From assembly GCA_021791145.1 (NCBI GenBank), contig JAJYXE010000041.1, positions 1 through 63,347 on the forward strand: a DNA stretch of 63,347 bases, read 5' to 3'. The position numbers and the translations under genes are program-made. The notes beneath the pieces were generated by a model, which did not search any database, had not been told where the DNA came from, and was given only the letters and a program-made list of their open reading frames with translations. The DNA is from Actinomycetes bacterium. Its GTDB lineage: Bacteria; Actinomycetota; Acidimicrobiia; Acidimicrobiales; RAAP-2. Numbering within the stretch: position 1 is the stretch's first letter; every line of letters begins with the position of its first letter. This document shows positions 47,872 through 57,268 of the stretch, one piece after another.

Positions 47872-49329
47872 TCAGCGCCGGCTTGCGCCCGCAGCAGCGA
47901 TCGGCTCGCCGGCGCCGACCGTCGTCCCGACCTTGCGGTCCACCCGCTGCGGCGCGGCATCACGCACGGACCCGGTCTCGAGGGCGCGGAGCACGAAGTA
48001 GACGAGGCCGCCGACGACGAAGCCGACGTAGAAGGCGATGTCGCCGCCGTGGAGCCAGCTCGAGGATGCGGGGCCGATGAACAATGTCGTGTCCATGAAC
48101 GGCACCGCGGCACCGAAGCCGACGAGCTGCGCCACCAGCGCGGCACCGCCAAAGGGCAGCCTCGCGTAGTCCATGACGCTCTCTGGTTCGACCCGGCCTC
48201 GGTTCCGCAACCAGTGGACGATCTCGATCGCCGCGAAGGGCGGCACCCAGTAGGTCACGAAGAGCAGCACCTCTTCGAACTTCGAGGTGAGGTTCCCCGT
48301 GTGGAGCCACAAGGTGAGGGCGAACGCGACCGCGGTGACCACCACCGCCACGTAGGGTCTCTTGACGCGCGCGCCGGCTGCCTGGAGCGCGAGGGAGCCC
48401 GAGTAGTCGTTCATCGCGTTCACCGAGACCGTGCCGATCCAGATGGCGACCATGGCCATCCCGCCGAGCACGCCCCCGCCCATGAGACGGTCGATGCCCC
48501 CCGACGTGCTCTGGGCGACGGCGGAGGCGGCGGCGAGCCCGAGGATCTCCACCCAGATCGAGGAGAGGGAGACCCCGGCGAGGCTGAGGAAGAAGATCCC
48601 CGCGACGGACGAGTCCGGCTTCATGTACCGGCTGTAGTCCGACGCGTACGCGCCCCACGAGATGACGAAGCTCGCCGAGAGCGTGACCATCAGGATGAAG
48701 CCCCCGGCGAGGTCGCCACCGTGCGAGGTGGCGGCGACGTGCCAGTTCCCGACCGACGCCACCTTCACGGTCACCGCGATGAACATCGCCCCGAGCACGA
48801 TCGACATCCACTTCTGGAACAGGTGCATGACCTCGTAGCCGAAGAGGCCCAGCACGCCCTGCATGGCGAGGACGATGAGCAGACCGACCCAGAACGGCAC
48901 GTGGATCAGGATGTGGATGGCCTCTGCGCCGAAGATCGCGTTGATGGCGTCCCATGCGATCGTGGACAACCACTGCAGCACGCCGGGCAGCGCGATCGAC
49001 TTGCCGAACGAGAGCCGCCCCACCGGAAGCTGCCCGAGCCCCGTCTTGGGTCCCCAGGTCCCGAGCACCGCCACGAGGAGGCCGCCGAGCACGGTTCCGA
49101 CCACGATCGCCGTGACCCCGAGAGAGAACCCGACACCGACGAAGCTCGCCGTCGCGAGCGTTCCGATGAAGAACCCCGCAGGGACCAGGTTGGGGGTGAA
49201 CCACACGGTGAAGACCCGGTGCAGCCGCCCGTACCGCTCGTCCTCGGGGATCGGCGCCATGCCGTGCATCTCGAGCGTCGCGTGGCCCTCGTAGCGAGGC
49301 CGGTTGCCCTGGTAGATCTCGCTCGACAT
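47872..49329 (-). CDS. NCS1-family cytosine/purine permease (CodB-like)
   Basis: About 485 residues from ATG 49329 (MSSEIYQGNRPRYEG), with GAGGGAGGGAGG upstream. Twelve hydrophobic segments; VWFTPNLVPAGFFIGTLA (helix 1), LSFGKSIALPGVLQWL, TIAWDAINAIFGAEAI and ASDYSRYMKPDSSVAGI are typical of NCS1 nucleobase transporters. Located directly upstream of codA and divergent from a PucR regulator, it probably imports cytosine with Na+ or H+. Uracil, hypoxanthine or allantoin remain possible substrates. Confidence 0.9.
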   Translation of the reverse strand: MSSEIYQGNRPRYEGHATLEMHGMAPIPEDERYGRLHRVFTVWFTPNLVPAGFFIGTLATASFVGVGFSLGVTAIVVGTVLGGLLVAVLGTWGPKTGLGQLPVGRLSFGKSIALPGVLQWLSTIAWDAINAIFGAEAIHILIHVPFWVGLLIVLAMQGVLGLFGYEVMHLFQKWMSIVLGAMFIAVTVKVASVGNWHVAATSHGGDLAGGFILMVTLSASFVISWGAYASDYSRYMKPDSSVAGIFFLSLAGVSLSSIWVEILGLAAASAVAQSTSGGIDRLMGGGVLGGMAMVAIWIGTVSVNAMNDYSGSLALQAAGARVKRPYVAVVVTAVAFALTLWLHTGNLTSKFEEVLLFVTYWVPPFAAIEIVHWLRNRGRVEPESVMDYARLPFGGAALVAQLVGFGAAVPFMDTTLFIGPASSSWLHGGDIAFYVGFVVGGLVYFVLRALETGSVRDAAPQRVDRKVGTTVGAGEPIAAAGASRR

Positions 49330-49429
49330 CGCGGCCCTCCCTCCCTCGCACCGTGCGGCCGACGGTGCCACGTGCCGTGCCCCGGCTCCCAGCGCCGCTG
49401 GGCGACCCACCGGCTCCCCTGCGAGGCAG

Positions 49430-49469
49430 CCGTCCGGGTCACCGGATCACCGTCCGGGTCACCAGATCA
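49430..49469. repeat. 2 x 20-bp near-perfect direct repeat in the cod-pucR promoter region
   Basis: Two adjacent 20-bp copies of CCGTCCGGGTCACCRGATCA differ at one base. A shorter relative, TTCACCAGATCGTCCAGATCA, follows at once. GGTCACC is nearly self-complementary, as in a protein-binding half-site. They lie 100-140 bases upstream of the permease start. Confidence 0.8.
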
Positions 49470-49488
49470 TTCACCAGATCGTCCAGAT

Positions 49489-49513
49489 CATAAGGAAGTC
49501 CGCGCGCCTTATG
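49489..49513. promoter_or_regulatory. Inverted repeat CATAAGG-N11-CCTTATG
   Basis: Perfect 7-bp arms with an 11-base spacer in the middle of the 272-base divergent region between the cytosine permease and pucR. The arms are AT-rich in a GC-rich genome, so chance is less likely. A good candidate operator for PucR or another dimeric regulator. Confidence 0.5.
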
Positions 49514-49550
49514 AATAGGACGTTCGTCGAAGCGACGAGCTTTCCTTTAT

Positions 49551-49566
49551 ACGATCGTACGGTCGT
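49551..49566. promoter_or_regulatory. 16-bp near-palindrome ACGATCGTACGGTCGT upstream of pucR
   Basis: Symmetric about GTAC with one mismatched pair; it overlaps the perfect 10-bp palindrome TACGATCGTA (49550-49559). A stem CGTCG-AAG-CGACG lies just before it (49525-49537). Placed 35-50 bases before the pucR start, in position for autoregulation. Confidence 0.45.
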
Positions 49567-49601
49567 GCGCTAGGGTCGAGCATGCGTCCGCGCACCGGTC
49601 C

Positions 49602-51140
49602 GTGACGATCCGCGTCGCCGACCTCCTCGACCTGGCGCACCTCCAGCTCGAGCTCCTCGCCGGAGCCGGCGGCCTCGGCCACCAGGTTCGCTGGGCGCAC
49701 GCATCGGACCTGCCCGAGCCATGGAACTGGCTGGCGGGTGGCGAGCTCCTGATGAAGAACGGCCGCAGCCTCGCGAGGACGGCCGCCGGTCAGGTCCGGT
49801 TCCTCGAGCGGCTCGCCGACGCGGGCGTCACCGCGCTGGTCATCGGCAACGATCCGATGACCCCCGCGTTGACCCGGCGCGCTCGCGCGCGTGCGGAGGA
49901 GGTCGCGCTGCCGGTGCTGGCGGTGCCCTACTCGATGAGCTTCATCGCCATCAGCCGCGCGGTCGCCGACGACTCCGCTGCCGAGCAGTCCCGGCGCCTG
50001 GCGCGCATCGAGCGGATCTACGGCGGCATCCAGCACGGCTCGGCACGCCACTCGACCGCGCCGGGCGCGTTCGTCCGCCGCCTCGGTGCCGAGCTCGGCC
50101 ACCCGCTCCACGTCGCGGACGCGGCCACGGGGCTGCCCCTGCTCGGCTCGCCGCCCCTCGACGACGCGCTGGTCGCCACCCTGCGCGACGAGCTCGACCG
50201 CCGGCTTCCCGTCGTGCCCGCCGTCGTCCACCTTCCGGGGGACCGCGGGCACCCGGCCGTCGCGGTCTCGGTGCCCTTCGAGGAACCGACCGTGCTCCTC
50301 GCAACCCGAGGACGGGGAGCCGGGCTCGACCTCTCGATCCTCCACCACGCCGCTGCGGCGGTCGCCGTCGAGCTCACGCACGAGTCCCTCCGAGCCGATC
50401 TCGAGGCGCAGGCCCGCGCGTCGGTGCTCACCGCCCTGCTCGCCGAGGAGCGCGACGCCGCGGCCACGGACGGGGAGCCGGCGCTCGGAGTCGCTCTCGC
50501 GCGCTCCCGCCTCGTCGTGACGCCGGCGCCAGGCCCGGCGGCCCTCCGCGGGATCACCACGGCCCTTCGCCGCCGGCAGGTGCGCCACCTCGTGGTGGAG
50601 TCCGGCGGCCTTGCGTGGCTCCTCCTCGAGGAGGCAGGCGCGCACGGCCTGCCGCTCGGGCTGGTGGAGGCGCGCCTCGCCGATCGCTCGCCGCTCGGGG
50701 TGAGCGACCCGGTGCGGAGCCCGACACGCGTGCCCGAGGCGGCTCGCGAGGCGCGGTTCGCGCTCGGCGTCGCCTCCGAGCGCGGCGGCGCCGTCCGCTA
50801 CGGCGACGGCGACAAGATCCCCGCGTTGCGAGACCCGGCCGCCGCCCGGGCGCTGGTCGACGACGTCCTCGGCCCGCTGCTCTCCTACGACGAACGGCAT
50901 GGGACGGTCCTCGTGACATCGCTGGCCGCCTTCTTGTCCCACCGGCGCTCGTGGAGCCGGGCAGCGGCCGCGCTCCGCGTCCACAGGCAGACCGTCGTCT
51001 ACCGCATGCGGCGCGTGAGCGAGCTCACCGGGCGCGACCTGGCCGAGACCGCGGACCTCGCGGAGCTGTGGCTCGCGGTCTCGGCCCACCGCCTGCTCGG
51101 GAGCCGGGCGCGGGCACAGGTGAAGGCCCCCGGCCGCTAG
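49602..51140 (+). CDS. PucR-family transcriptional regulator
   Basis: A 512-residue protein from GTG 49602. The N-terminal PucR domain (PF07905) covers about residues 1-120: VADLLDLAHLQLELLAGAGG, VRWAHASDLPEPWNWLAGGE and LLMKNGRSL. The C-terminus (residues about 440-505) has the PucR helix-turn-helix (HTH_30): WSRAAAALRVHRQTVVYRMR and RVSELTGRDLAETADLAEL. The middle is a GGDEF/GAF-like sensory region of low complexity. PucR proteins control purine and other nitrogen catabolism genes; being divergent from the cytosine permease-deaminase unit, across a gap full of palindromes, it most likely controls that unit in response to a nitrogenous metabolite. Confidence 0.9.
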   Translation: MTIRVADLLDLAHLQLELLAGAGGLGHQVRWAHASDLPEPWNWLAGGELLMKNGRSLARTAAGQVRFLERLADAGVTALVIGNDPMTPALTRRARARAEEVALPVLAVPYSMSFIAISRAVADDSAAEQSRRLARIERIYGGIQHGSARHSTAPGAFVRRLGAELGHPLHVADAATGLPLLGSPPLDDALVATLRDELDRRLPVVPAVVHLPGDRGHPAVAVSVPFEEPTVLLATRGRGAGLDLSILHHAAAAVAVELTHESLRADLEAQARASVLTALLAEERDAAATDGEPALGVALARSRLVVTPAPGPAALRGITTALRRRQVRHLVVESGGLAWLLLEEAGAHGLPLGLVEARLADRSPLGVSDPVRSPTRVPEAAREARFALGVASERGGAVRYGDGDKIPALRDPAAARALVDDVLGPLLSYDERHGTVLVTSLAAFLSHRRSWSRAAAALRVHRQTVVYRMRRVSELTGRDLAETADLAELWLAVSAHRLLGSRARAQVKAPGR

Positions 51141-51170
51141 CCGCACCCAAGCGGCCCTGGGTTGCGCCCC

Positions 51171-51255
51171 GTGTCACGCGCCCCCGTGTCACGCGCCCCC
51201 GTGTCACGCGCCCCCGTGTCACGCGCCCCCGTGTCACGCGCCCCCGTGTCACGCG
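51171..51255. repeat. Six-copy 15-bp tandem array GTGTCACGCGCCCCC
   Basis: Starts of the copies are at 51171, 51186, 51201, 51216, 51231 and 51246; the first five are identical 15-mers and the last keeps the first ten bases. The array fills most of the 130-base gap between pucR and the decarboxylase gene and ends 15 bases before the latter's ATG. Each unit contains GTG-T-CAC, a small palindrome. It could be a binding array or slippage product and would be a variable locus. Confidence 0.95.
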
Positions 51256-51270
51256 TGCGAGCATCGGGCC

Positions 51271-52824
51271 ATGGACGACACCACGGGTTCGCCCGGTCGC
51301 GCGCCCAGCGGCGCTGCCTCTCGCTTCGACTGGCACCCCGAACCGGGGCTCTTCGACCTCCCCGCGCAGGGTGCTCGCCAGGCGCTCGAGCAACTCGGAC
51401 GAGAGGCGTGGAAGCTGGCGCTCGACTACATCTACGAAGAGGGGCTGGTGCGCCCCGTCGGTCCCGACTCCTACACCGAGCTCCGCAGGCGCTTCTTCGG
51501 CCCTGCGCTCCGCCCGGAGCCCGCGCCGACGACCCCGCGGACGGCTGCCGCCGTGCTCGACGAGGTCCGCGCGCGCGTGGCGCCCTACGGCTACAACGCC
51601 TACCACCCCGGGTCGTTCTCCTACTTCACCCCGCCGCCGCTGCCGATGTCAGTGGTCGGCGAGCTGCTCTCCCAGGTGTTCCACCAGGGAGTCGACGTCT
51701 TCCACTCCGGGCCGGTCGGTGCCCTCGTCGAAGAGGAGGTCACCCGGTGGCTCGCCGACCTCGTCGGCGCGGGTCCCGACGCCTGGGGCGTCCTCACCTC
51801 GGGCGGCGTCATGGCGAACATCATGGCGATGACGGTCGCACGCGACCGGCACCTCGCCCGCCTCACCGGGTCACCTCGTCTTCCCCGAGGCGAGCTGCTC
51901 GACCGCGGCCGTGTCTACGTCTCCGACCAGGCGCACTTCTCCATCGCCCGCGCTCTGGACATCCTGGGCTTCCCGCCCGACGCGCTCGTCGTCATCGAGC
52001 CCGACGAGCGGTACCGCCTGCAGGCGGCGCCCGTCGCGAGCCGTCTCGAGCAGGACAAGGCGGCGGGCCTCGTCCCGTTCTGCATCGCCGCCGTCTGCGG
52101 CACGACCAACACCGGCTCGGTAGACGACATCCCCGCGCTCGCCGAACTGGCGGCACGGGAGGGGCTCTGGCTCCATGTGGACGCCGCGTACGGCGGCGCG
52201 GTGCGGATCTCGCCGCGCGACGCCACTCGCGTGCCCGGCCTGGAGCTGGCCGACTCGGTCACGGTCGACCCCCACAAGTGGCTGTTCCAGGCCTACGACA
52301 TCGGGGGCCTCGTGGTGCGCCGACGCGAGGACCTGCACCTCACCTTCCGTCGCTCCCCCGAGTACTACCGCTCCGCCGTCCCCGAGCACGAGCCGCTCAA
52401 CTGGCTCGAGTACTCCATGGAGGGCACGCGCCGCCTGCGCGCGCTCAAGCTGTGGACGTCCTGGAAGCACGTCGGCAGCGAGGGCTTCGCCCGGCTCGTC
52501 GAGCACGACAACGACGTCGCCGCGTTCCTCGCCGCGGAGATCAGCCGCTCCGACGACTTCGAGGCTGCGGTCGCCGAGCCCGACCTCTCGATCGTGTGCT
52601 TCCGTCACCTCGTGCCCGGCATGTCCGACGCCGACCTCGACGTACACCAGGACCGCCTGCAGCGGGCCCTGGAGGTCTCCGGCGAGGCATGGGTCTCGAC
52701 CACGAGGCTGCGCGGCCGCACCTACCTGCGCGCCGGGGTCATCAACTGGCTGACCACCGAGAAGGCCGCGCTCGAGCTCCTCGAGTCCCTGCGGCGGCTC
52801 GCACGGTCGCACCCTGGCACATGA
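51271..52824 (+). CDS. PLP-dependent aromatic-amino-acid decarboxylase-like protein
   Basis: A 517-residue group II decarboxylase. The cofactor Lys is in SVTVDPHKWLFQAYDIGG; the preceding HVDAAYGGAVRISPRD holds the Asp contacting the PLP ring; GVLTSGGVMANIMAMTVARD binds the phosphate; NAYHPGSFSYFTPPPLPMSV and the SDQAHFSIARALDILG His are also typical. It decarboxylates an L-amino acid such as tyrosine, tryptophan, DOPA or glutamate to the amine; the substrate cannot be read. ATG 51271 follows directly on the six-copy repeat array, without a clear ribosome binding site. The end is convergent with the D-aminopeptidase gene (52882). Confidence 0.9.
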   Translation: MDDTTGSPGRAPSGAASRFDWHPEPGLFDLPAQGARQALEQLGREAWKLALDYIYEEGLVRPVGPDSYTELRRRFFGPALRPEPAPTTPRTAAAVLDEVRARVAPYGYNAYHPGSFSYFTPPPLPMSVVGELLSQVFHQGVDVFHSGPVGALVEEEVTRWLADLVGAGPDAWGVLTSGGVMANIMAMTVARDRHLARLTGSPRLPRGELLDRGRVYVSDQAHFSIARALDILGFPPDALVVIEPDERYRLQAAPVASRLEQDKAAGLVPFCIAAVCGTTNTGSVDDIPALAELAAREGLWLHVDAAYGGAVRISPRDATRVPGLELADSVTVDPHKWLFQAYDIGGLVVRRREDLHLTFRRSPEYYRSAVPEHEPLNWLEYSMEGTRRLRALKLWTSWKHVGSEGFARLVEHDNDVAAFLAAEISRSDDFEAAVAEPDLSIVCFRHLVPGMSDADLDVHQDRLQRALEVSGEAWVSTTRLRGRTYLRAGVINWLTTEKAALELLESLRRLARSHPGT

Positions 52825-52881
52825 CGATCCTTGCGCTCGAGAGGTCGCCCGAGACCCCCGTCGCCGCGAGTGCGCCGGCGG

Positions 52882-53706
52882 TCACTCCACCAAGCCGCGG
52901 CACAAGAGCACGATCGTGATGAACCTCTCGAACAGGTCGAGCGGGCCGTCCCCGACGAGCGCCGCGGTGACGTCCCCCGTCCGCTCGACGCCGGCGACGC
53001 GGGCTGCCAGCTCCGCATAGTCGCTGCTGTGGAACTGGATCCCGATGCTGGCGGGCAGTGCGATCGCCGGCAGCCGGGCAGCCGTCGCGCCCTCGATCGC
53101 CGCTCTGGCCTCCGCGCGGATCAGCTCGCACGCCGCCTCGGGGTGGAGCGACTCCGCGCAGAACCGCGTCAGCGACCGCTTCACGACCGCGCTTCGGGCA
53201 TCCGGGCACAGCGGCGCGAGCTCCGCAGCCGTGACGTCGTCGCCGGTCACGAGGAGGACCGGCACGCCATGAGCAAGGGCCGCCAGCGCGTTGATCCCCG
53301 CTTCCCCGACGACCACGCCGTTGAGGGTGACCTGCGCGATCGCAGCGGGGAAGTACGTGTGCGAGAGGACGGATCCCCGAGACGACATCGACCCGTGGTA
53401 CGAGACGAAGAAGACCGCGTCGAAGCTCTCGTCGAGACCCTGCATCATGTACCTCGGCTTGAACCGGCCCGAGAGGTAGCTCGCTCGTCCGGCGAGCCCG
53501 TCCGGATGGAGGTTCGCCATGCGTCCGTGGGAGTCGTTGACCAAGAACCTGTCGGCTCCGGCCTCCATCGCGCCGCTGATCGCGGCATTGACCTCCGCGC
53601 GCAAGAGCCCCGCGAAGTACGGGTAGTCGGGCGACCCGGGCCGGACGTGCTCCCAGTCCACGACCCCAGCCGTGCCCTCCATGTCCGACGAGATGAAGAC
53701 TTTCAC
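52882..53706 (-). CDS. M55 family D-aminopeptidase (DppA-like)
   Basis: A 274-residue zinc peptidase. The N-terminal KVFISSDMEGTAGVVDWEHV has the metal-binding Asp and Glu of the M55 family; RFLVNDSHGRMANL carries the ligand His; FFVSYHGSMSSRGSVLSHTY and TLNGVVVGEAGINALAALAH follow as in DppA. Members cleave N-terminal D-amino acids from short peptides. Last gene of the hut-containing operon: GTG 53706 lies 10 bases after the stop of the Ntn hydrolase gene. It may release amino acids from wall-derived or modified peptides; the link to histidine breakdown is inferred from position. Confidence 0.88.
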   Translation of the reverse strand: MKVFISSDMEGTAGVVDWEHVRPGSPDYPYFAGLLRAEVNAAISGAMEAGADRFLVNDSHGRMANLHPDGLAGRASYLSGRFKPRYMMQGLDESFDAVFFVSYHGSMSSRGSVLSHTYFPAAIAQVTLNGVVVGEAGINALAALAHGVPVLLVTGDDVTAAELAPLCPDARSAVVKRSLTRFCAESLHPEAACELIRAEARAAIEGATAARLPAIALPASIGIQFHSSDYAELAARVAGVERTGDVTAALVGDGPLDLFERFITIVLLCRGLVE

Positions 53707-53716
53707 GCCGCCCCCC

Positions 53717-54670
53717 TCACTCCTCGACGAGCGCTCTCGGGCGCAGCGTCGGCTCCCTGTCGCCCGGGGTCATGACCGCGTACACCGACCCGGGCTTGCC
53801 TGCGGCGCCGCCGTGGCGCCCGTCGGGCGTGAGCGCGAGCGCGCGCAGCTCGGACCTGAAGGGATCGGGCAGCGACCGCGCGTCGCGCAGCATCTCGGCG
53901 CATGCGTCCGCTGGCGCCAGGCCGGTGGCCAACAGGTCGACGATCCGCCGCGCGCCGCACGAACGCATCGCGAGCTCTCCGCGCCCGGTGCACGCCGCTC
54001 CCCCGTACCGGAGGTCGCAGTAGTTGCCCGCACCCGGCACCGCGGAGTCGCCCACCCTCCCGGGGTACTTCCAGGGGTAGCCGCTCGTCGACACGCCGAC
54101 GCACAGCTCGCCCGATCCGTCGAGTGCGAGGACGTTGATCGTCCCCCAGGGCCCCTCGTGCGGCGCGAGCCGGCGCATCAGGGCGCGAGCGCTCTCGCGG
54201 TAGCGTCGGTCCCCGTCGGTGGCTCCTTCGCCCTCACCCTCGACGGGCTCGTCCTCGGCACCGAGCGCTTCGACGTAGAGCCGTCTCGCCTCGGCGGTGA
54301 GCAGCGCTCTTCGCTCGAACCCGCACTCCTCGGCGAACAGCTCGGCGCCCGCGCCGACGAGAAGGCAGTGCTGGGGCATGCGCTCGAGGACCGCTCTGGC
54401 GATCGAGATCGGGTTGGGATAGCCCTTCACGCCGCCCACCGCCCCGAAGGCGCGGGTGGAGCCGACCATGACCGACGCGTCGAGCTCCACCTCACCACGG
54501 GCGTTCGGGAGGCCCCCCGTGCCGACGTAGTGGTCGGACTCGTTGTCCTCGCACACCCGCATCGCCGCTTCCACCGCGTCGAGCGCGCCGCCGCCTTCGC
54601 GCAGGACGGCCATGCCGGCGGGCAGGCCCACTTCGCTCCGCTCGCTGCCGATGATCACCGGAACCGTCAC
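53717..54670 (-). CDS. Glycosylasparaginase-type Ntn hydrolase (isoaspartyl peptidase/asparaginase family)
   Basis: A 317-residue member of the N-terminal-nucleophile asparaginase-2 family. The self-processing/catalytic Thr is in [18 protein letters not shown], followed by [20 protein letters not shown], as in glycosylasparaginase. The N-terminal half has [19 protein letters not shown] and [16 protein letters not shown]. It matures by cleavage into two chains. It removes asparagine from GlcNAc-Asn or hydrolyses isoaspartyl peptides. GTG 54670 overlaps the hutI stop (GTGA), so it is translationally coupled to the histidine pathway, an unusual partner. Confidence 0.88.
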   Translation of the reverse strand: MTVPVIIGSERSEVGLPAGMAVLREGGGALDAVEAAMRVCEDNESDHYVGTGGLPNARGEVELDASVMVGSTRAFGAVGGVKGYPNPISIARAVLERMPQHCLLVGAGAELFAEECGFERRALLTAEARRLYVEALGAEDEPVEGEGEGATDGDRRYRESARALMRRLAPHEGPWGTINVLALDGSGELCVGVSTSGYPWKYPGRVGDSAVPGAGNYCDLRYGGAACTGRGELAMRSCGARRIVDLLATGLAPADACAEMLRDARSLPDPFRSELRALALTPDGRHGGAAGKPGSVYAVMTPGDREPTLRPRALVEE

Positions 54671-55890
54671 AGGCTCCTCCTTCTTCGTGGTCCTCGTGCG
54701 CTCGCACCTTGCCGCCCGTCGATCAGAGCGCCATCCTTCCAGGTGGCGGCCACGAGCGGGACCCCCGGCCGGTACGCGAGATGGACGTAGGACGGTGCGT
54801 CGAGGATCACGAGATCCGCCCTGGCGCCCGGGCCGAGGTGGCCCACGTCGTCACGCCGGAGCGACCTCGCGCCGCCGAGCGTCGCTGCCGCGAGGGCCTC
54901 TTCGGGCGTCATCCGCAGCTCGCGCACTGCGAGCGCGATGCACAACGGCATGCTCGTCGTGTAGCTCGTCCCGGGGTTGCAGTCGGTGGCGAGGGCGACG
55001 ACCGCGCCGGCCTCGAGGAGCCGGCGCGCGTCGGGATACGGCGAGCGCGTCGAGAAGTCGCACGCAGGGAGGAGCGTCGCGACGGTCTGGGACGCCGCCA
55101 GCAGATCGATGTCGCCGCCGTCCAGGTAGGTGCAGTGGTCGGCGGACGCGGCCCCCGCTTCGACCGCGACCCGCACACCCGGGCCGGGTCCCAGCTGGTT
55201 CGCATGGACCCGTGCCCCGAGACCTCGCGCCGCGCCTGCCGCGAGCACCGCCGCCGACTGCTCTGCGTCGAAAGCGCCCCGATCGCAGAAGACGTCCACC
55301 CAGCGGGCGTGGGGCGCGCACGCCTCGAGCATGGGGCCACAGACGAGCGCGACGTAGTCGTCGGGGCGCGCGGCGTACTCGGCCGGCACCACGTGGGCGC
55401 CGAGGAACGTCGCCTCCTCGGTGACCGCGCGCGCCAGCCGGACGAGCCGAGTCTCATCGGCGACGTCGAGCCCGTAGCCCGACTTGCACTCGAACGTCGT
55501 GGTCCCCGCGCGTCTCGACTCGTCCCGGAGCCTCCCGAGGGTGGAGGCGAGCTCCGCATCAGAGGCCGCCCTCGTCGCTGCGACCGTGGAAGCGATGCCT
55601 CCCGCCGTGTAGGGGGTCCCGGCCATGCGCGCCGCGAACTCCTCTGCGCGCTCGCCTGCGAACACCATGTGGGTGTGGGAATCGACGAACCCCGGGACGA
55701 CTGCCCGGCCTGCGACCTCCACCACCTCGTCGCCCGCGCCCTCGGGCGCGGCGGCGTCCGGGCCCGCCCACACGACGCGCCCTGTGCCGACCAGCAGCGC
55801 GGCGTCGTGGACGACGCCGAGGGCTCCGTCCCCCGCGTGCGGGTCGTTGGTCACGAGCTCGCCGATGTGGCGCAACAGCACCGATCCCAC
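54667..55890 (-). CDS. hutI: Imidazolonepropionase
   Basis: A 407-residue amidohydrolase for the third step of histidine breakdown: imidazolone propionate to N-formimidoyl-L-glutamate. Family marks: [20 protein letters not shown] (HxH metal site), [20 protein letters not shown] (substrate loop), [20 protein letters not shown], and [20 protein letters not shown] with the metal Asp. Starts at GTG 55890, 25 bases after the hutF stop. No hutG-type gene is in the window, so the next steps run by HutF and a deformylase. Confidence 0.95.
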   Translation of the reverse strand: MGSVLLRHIGELVTNDPHAGDGALGVVHDAALLVGTGRVVWAGPDAAAPEGAGDEVVEVAGRAVVPGFVDSHTHMVFAGERAEEFAARMAGTPYTAGGIASTVAATRAASDAELASTLGRLRDESRRAGTTTFECKSGYGLDVADETRLVRLARAVTEEATFLGAHVVPAEYAARPDDYVALVCGPMLEACAPHARWVDVFCDRGAFDAEQSAAVLAAGAARGLGARVHANQLGPGPGVRVAVEAGAASADHCTYLDGGDIDLLAASQTVATLLPACDFSTRSPYPDARRLLEAGAVVALATDCNPGTSYTTSMPLCIALAVRELRMTPEEALAAATLGGARSLRRDDVGHLGPGARADLVILDAPSYVHLAYRPGVPLVAATWKDGALIDGRQGASARGPRRRRSL

Positions 55891-55915
55891 GCCCGCCCCC
55901 AGCTCCCTTCCGCCC

Positions 55916-57268
55916 TCAATCCTCGCCTGCGGCCCGCACGATCTCCTCGACGACCTCGGCGAGCTCGTGCGCGACGTCGCCCACCAGCTGGTGTCGGCCC
56001 CCGGCGACGACCCGGCGACCGGACACCACGACGTCGGTGACGTCCGCCGGGCTCGCCGCGAACACCACGTGCTCGAGGAGCGTCGCCGGGCTGGCGCCCG
56101 CCAGCCGCACCGAGGACAGCGCGACGGTCACCAGGTCGGCGCAGGCGCCCGGCGCGATGCATCCCGCCTCGGGCCATCCGATCGCCGCGTGGCCCGCAGC
56201 GGTCGCCGCACGAAGGAGCGCCGCGGTCGCGAACCTCCCGCGCTCGCCCGAGCGCAGACGCTCGTCGAGCTCGAGCGCCCGCGCCTCTTCGAAGGGATCG
56301 ATGACCGCGTGGCTGTCGCTCCCGAGCGCGATCGCACAGCCCCCGTCGGCGAGGGTCGCGCCAGGACCGATCCCGTCGGCGAGCGCGCGCTCGGTCGTCG
56401 GGCACATGCACACGGTCGTGCCCGTCGCGCAGAGCTTGCCGGTGTCCGCCGGACCCAGGTGCGTCGCGTGCACCACGGTCGTCATCGGACCGAGCGCGTT
56501 CGCACGTGCGAGGAGCTCGACCGGGGAAGCGCCGTACGCAGCCTCCACCACGTGGTTCTCCGCGGGCTGCTCGGAGACGTGGACGTGGAACGGGAGGCCC
56601 CGGCCTGCAGCCCACGCCGCCACCTCGCCCGCGGCCCCCGGCGGCACCGCGCGCAGGGAATGTGCAGCGGCGCCCACCCGCACCCCGACGGAGGGGACGC
56701 TCGACACGAGCCGCTCGGCCCGCTCCGCCCACGAACCGACGTCACCGTCGCAGAAGCGCTCCTGGACGCCGGCTGCGGGCTCCCCCGGCGCCCGCTCGAG
56801 ATAGCACGTGTCGAGGAGCGTCAGGCGGATCCCCGCGTCCCGGGCGGCGTCGCACAGCGCGAGGCCCATCTCGTTGGCGTCCGCATAGCGCTCGCATCCC
56901 GGGGGGTGGTGGAGATAGTGGAACTCGCCGACCGCGGCGAAGCCGGCCAGCACCATCTCGGCGAACACGGCGCGCGCGAGCCTCCGGTAGCGGTCGGGGT
57001 CGAGCACGCCCGCCACGGCGTACATCTGGTCGCGCCAGCTCCAGAAGGTCCCGGGTCCCTCCGCCCGACCGCGCAGCACCCGGTGGAACGCGTGGCTGTG
57101 CGCGTTGGCGAAGCCCGGCAGCGTCAGCCCCGGGAGCACGACGTCGCCGGGCTCGCGCCGCGCGCCGGGCTCGACGGTCGCGATCGCCGCCCCCTCGACG
57201 TCGATCGCGACGTCGGCCTCCGCGCCGTCGCCGCCCAGGTAGGCGAACTCGCAGTGGTACCGGCTCAT
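55916..57268 (-). CDS. hutF: Formimidoylglutamate deiminase
   Basis: About 450 residues from ATG 57268 ([13 protein letters not shown]); the start overlaps the stop of the M20 gene (ATGA). An amidohydrolase with HxH in [20 protein letters not shown], the HutF signature [39 protein letters not shown] (His/Glu), and [20 protein letters not shown] (metal Asp). It converts N-formimidoyl-glutamate to N-formyl-glutamate plus ammonia, which defines the two-step branch of the hut pathway and needs a deformylase afterwards. Confidence 0.93.
   Translation of the reverse strand: MSRYHCEFAYLGGDGAEADVAIDVEGAAIATVEPGARREPGDVVLPGLTLPGFANAHSHAFHRVLRGRAEGPGTFWSWRDQMYAVAGVLDPDRYRRLARAVFAEMVLAGFAAVGEFHYLHHPPGCERYADANEMGLALCDAARDAGIRLTLLDTCYLERAPGEPAAGVQERFCDGDVGSWAERAERLVSSVPSVGVRVGAAAHSLRAVPPGAAGEVAAWAAGRGLPFHVHVSEQPAENHVVEAAYGASPVELLARANALGPMTTVVHATHLGPADTGKLCATGTTVCMCPTTERALADGIGPGATLADGGCAIALGSDSHAVIDPFEEARALELDERLRSGERGRFATAALLRAATAAGHAAIGWPEAGCIAPGACADLVTVALSSVRLAGASPATLLEHVVFAASPADVTDVVVSGRRVVAGGRHQLVGDVAHELAEVVEEIVRAAGED

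Noticed and set aside
47872..48152. Extension of the deacetylase frame back to 48152
   Set aside because: It would cover the whole cytosine deaminase gene; the GTGA-coupled start at 46442 and the NodB motif position fix the real N-terminus.
51171..51255. CRISPR array
   Set aside because: Units are contiguous 15-mers with no unique spacers and there are no cas genes.
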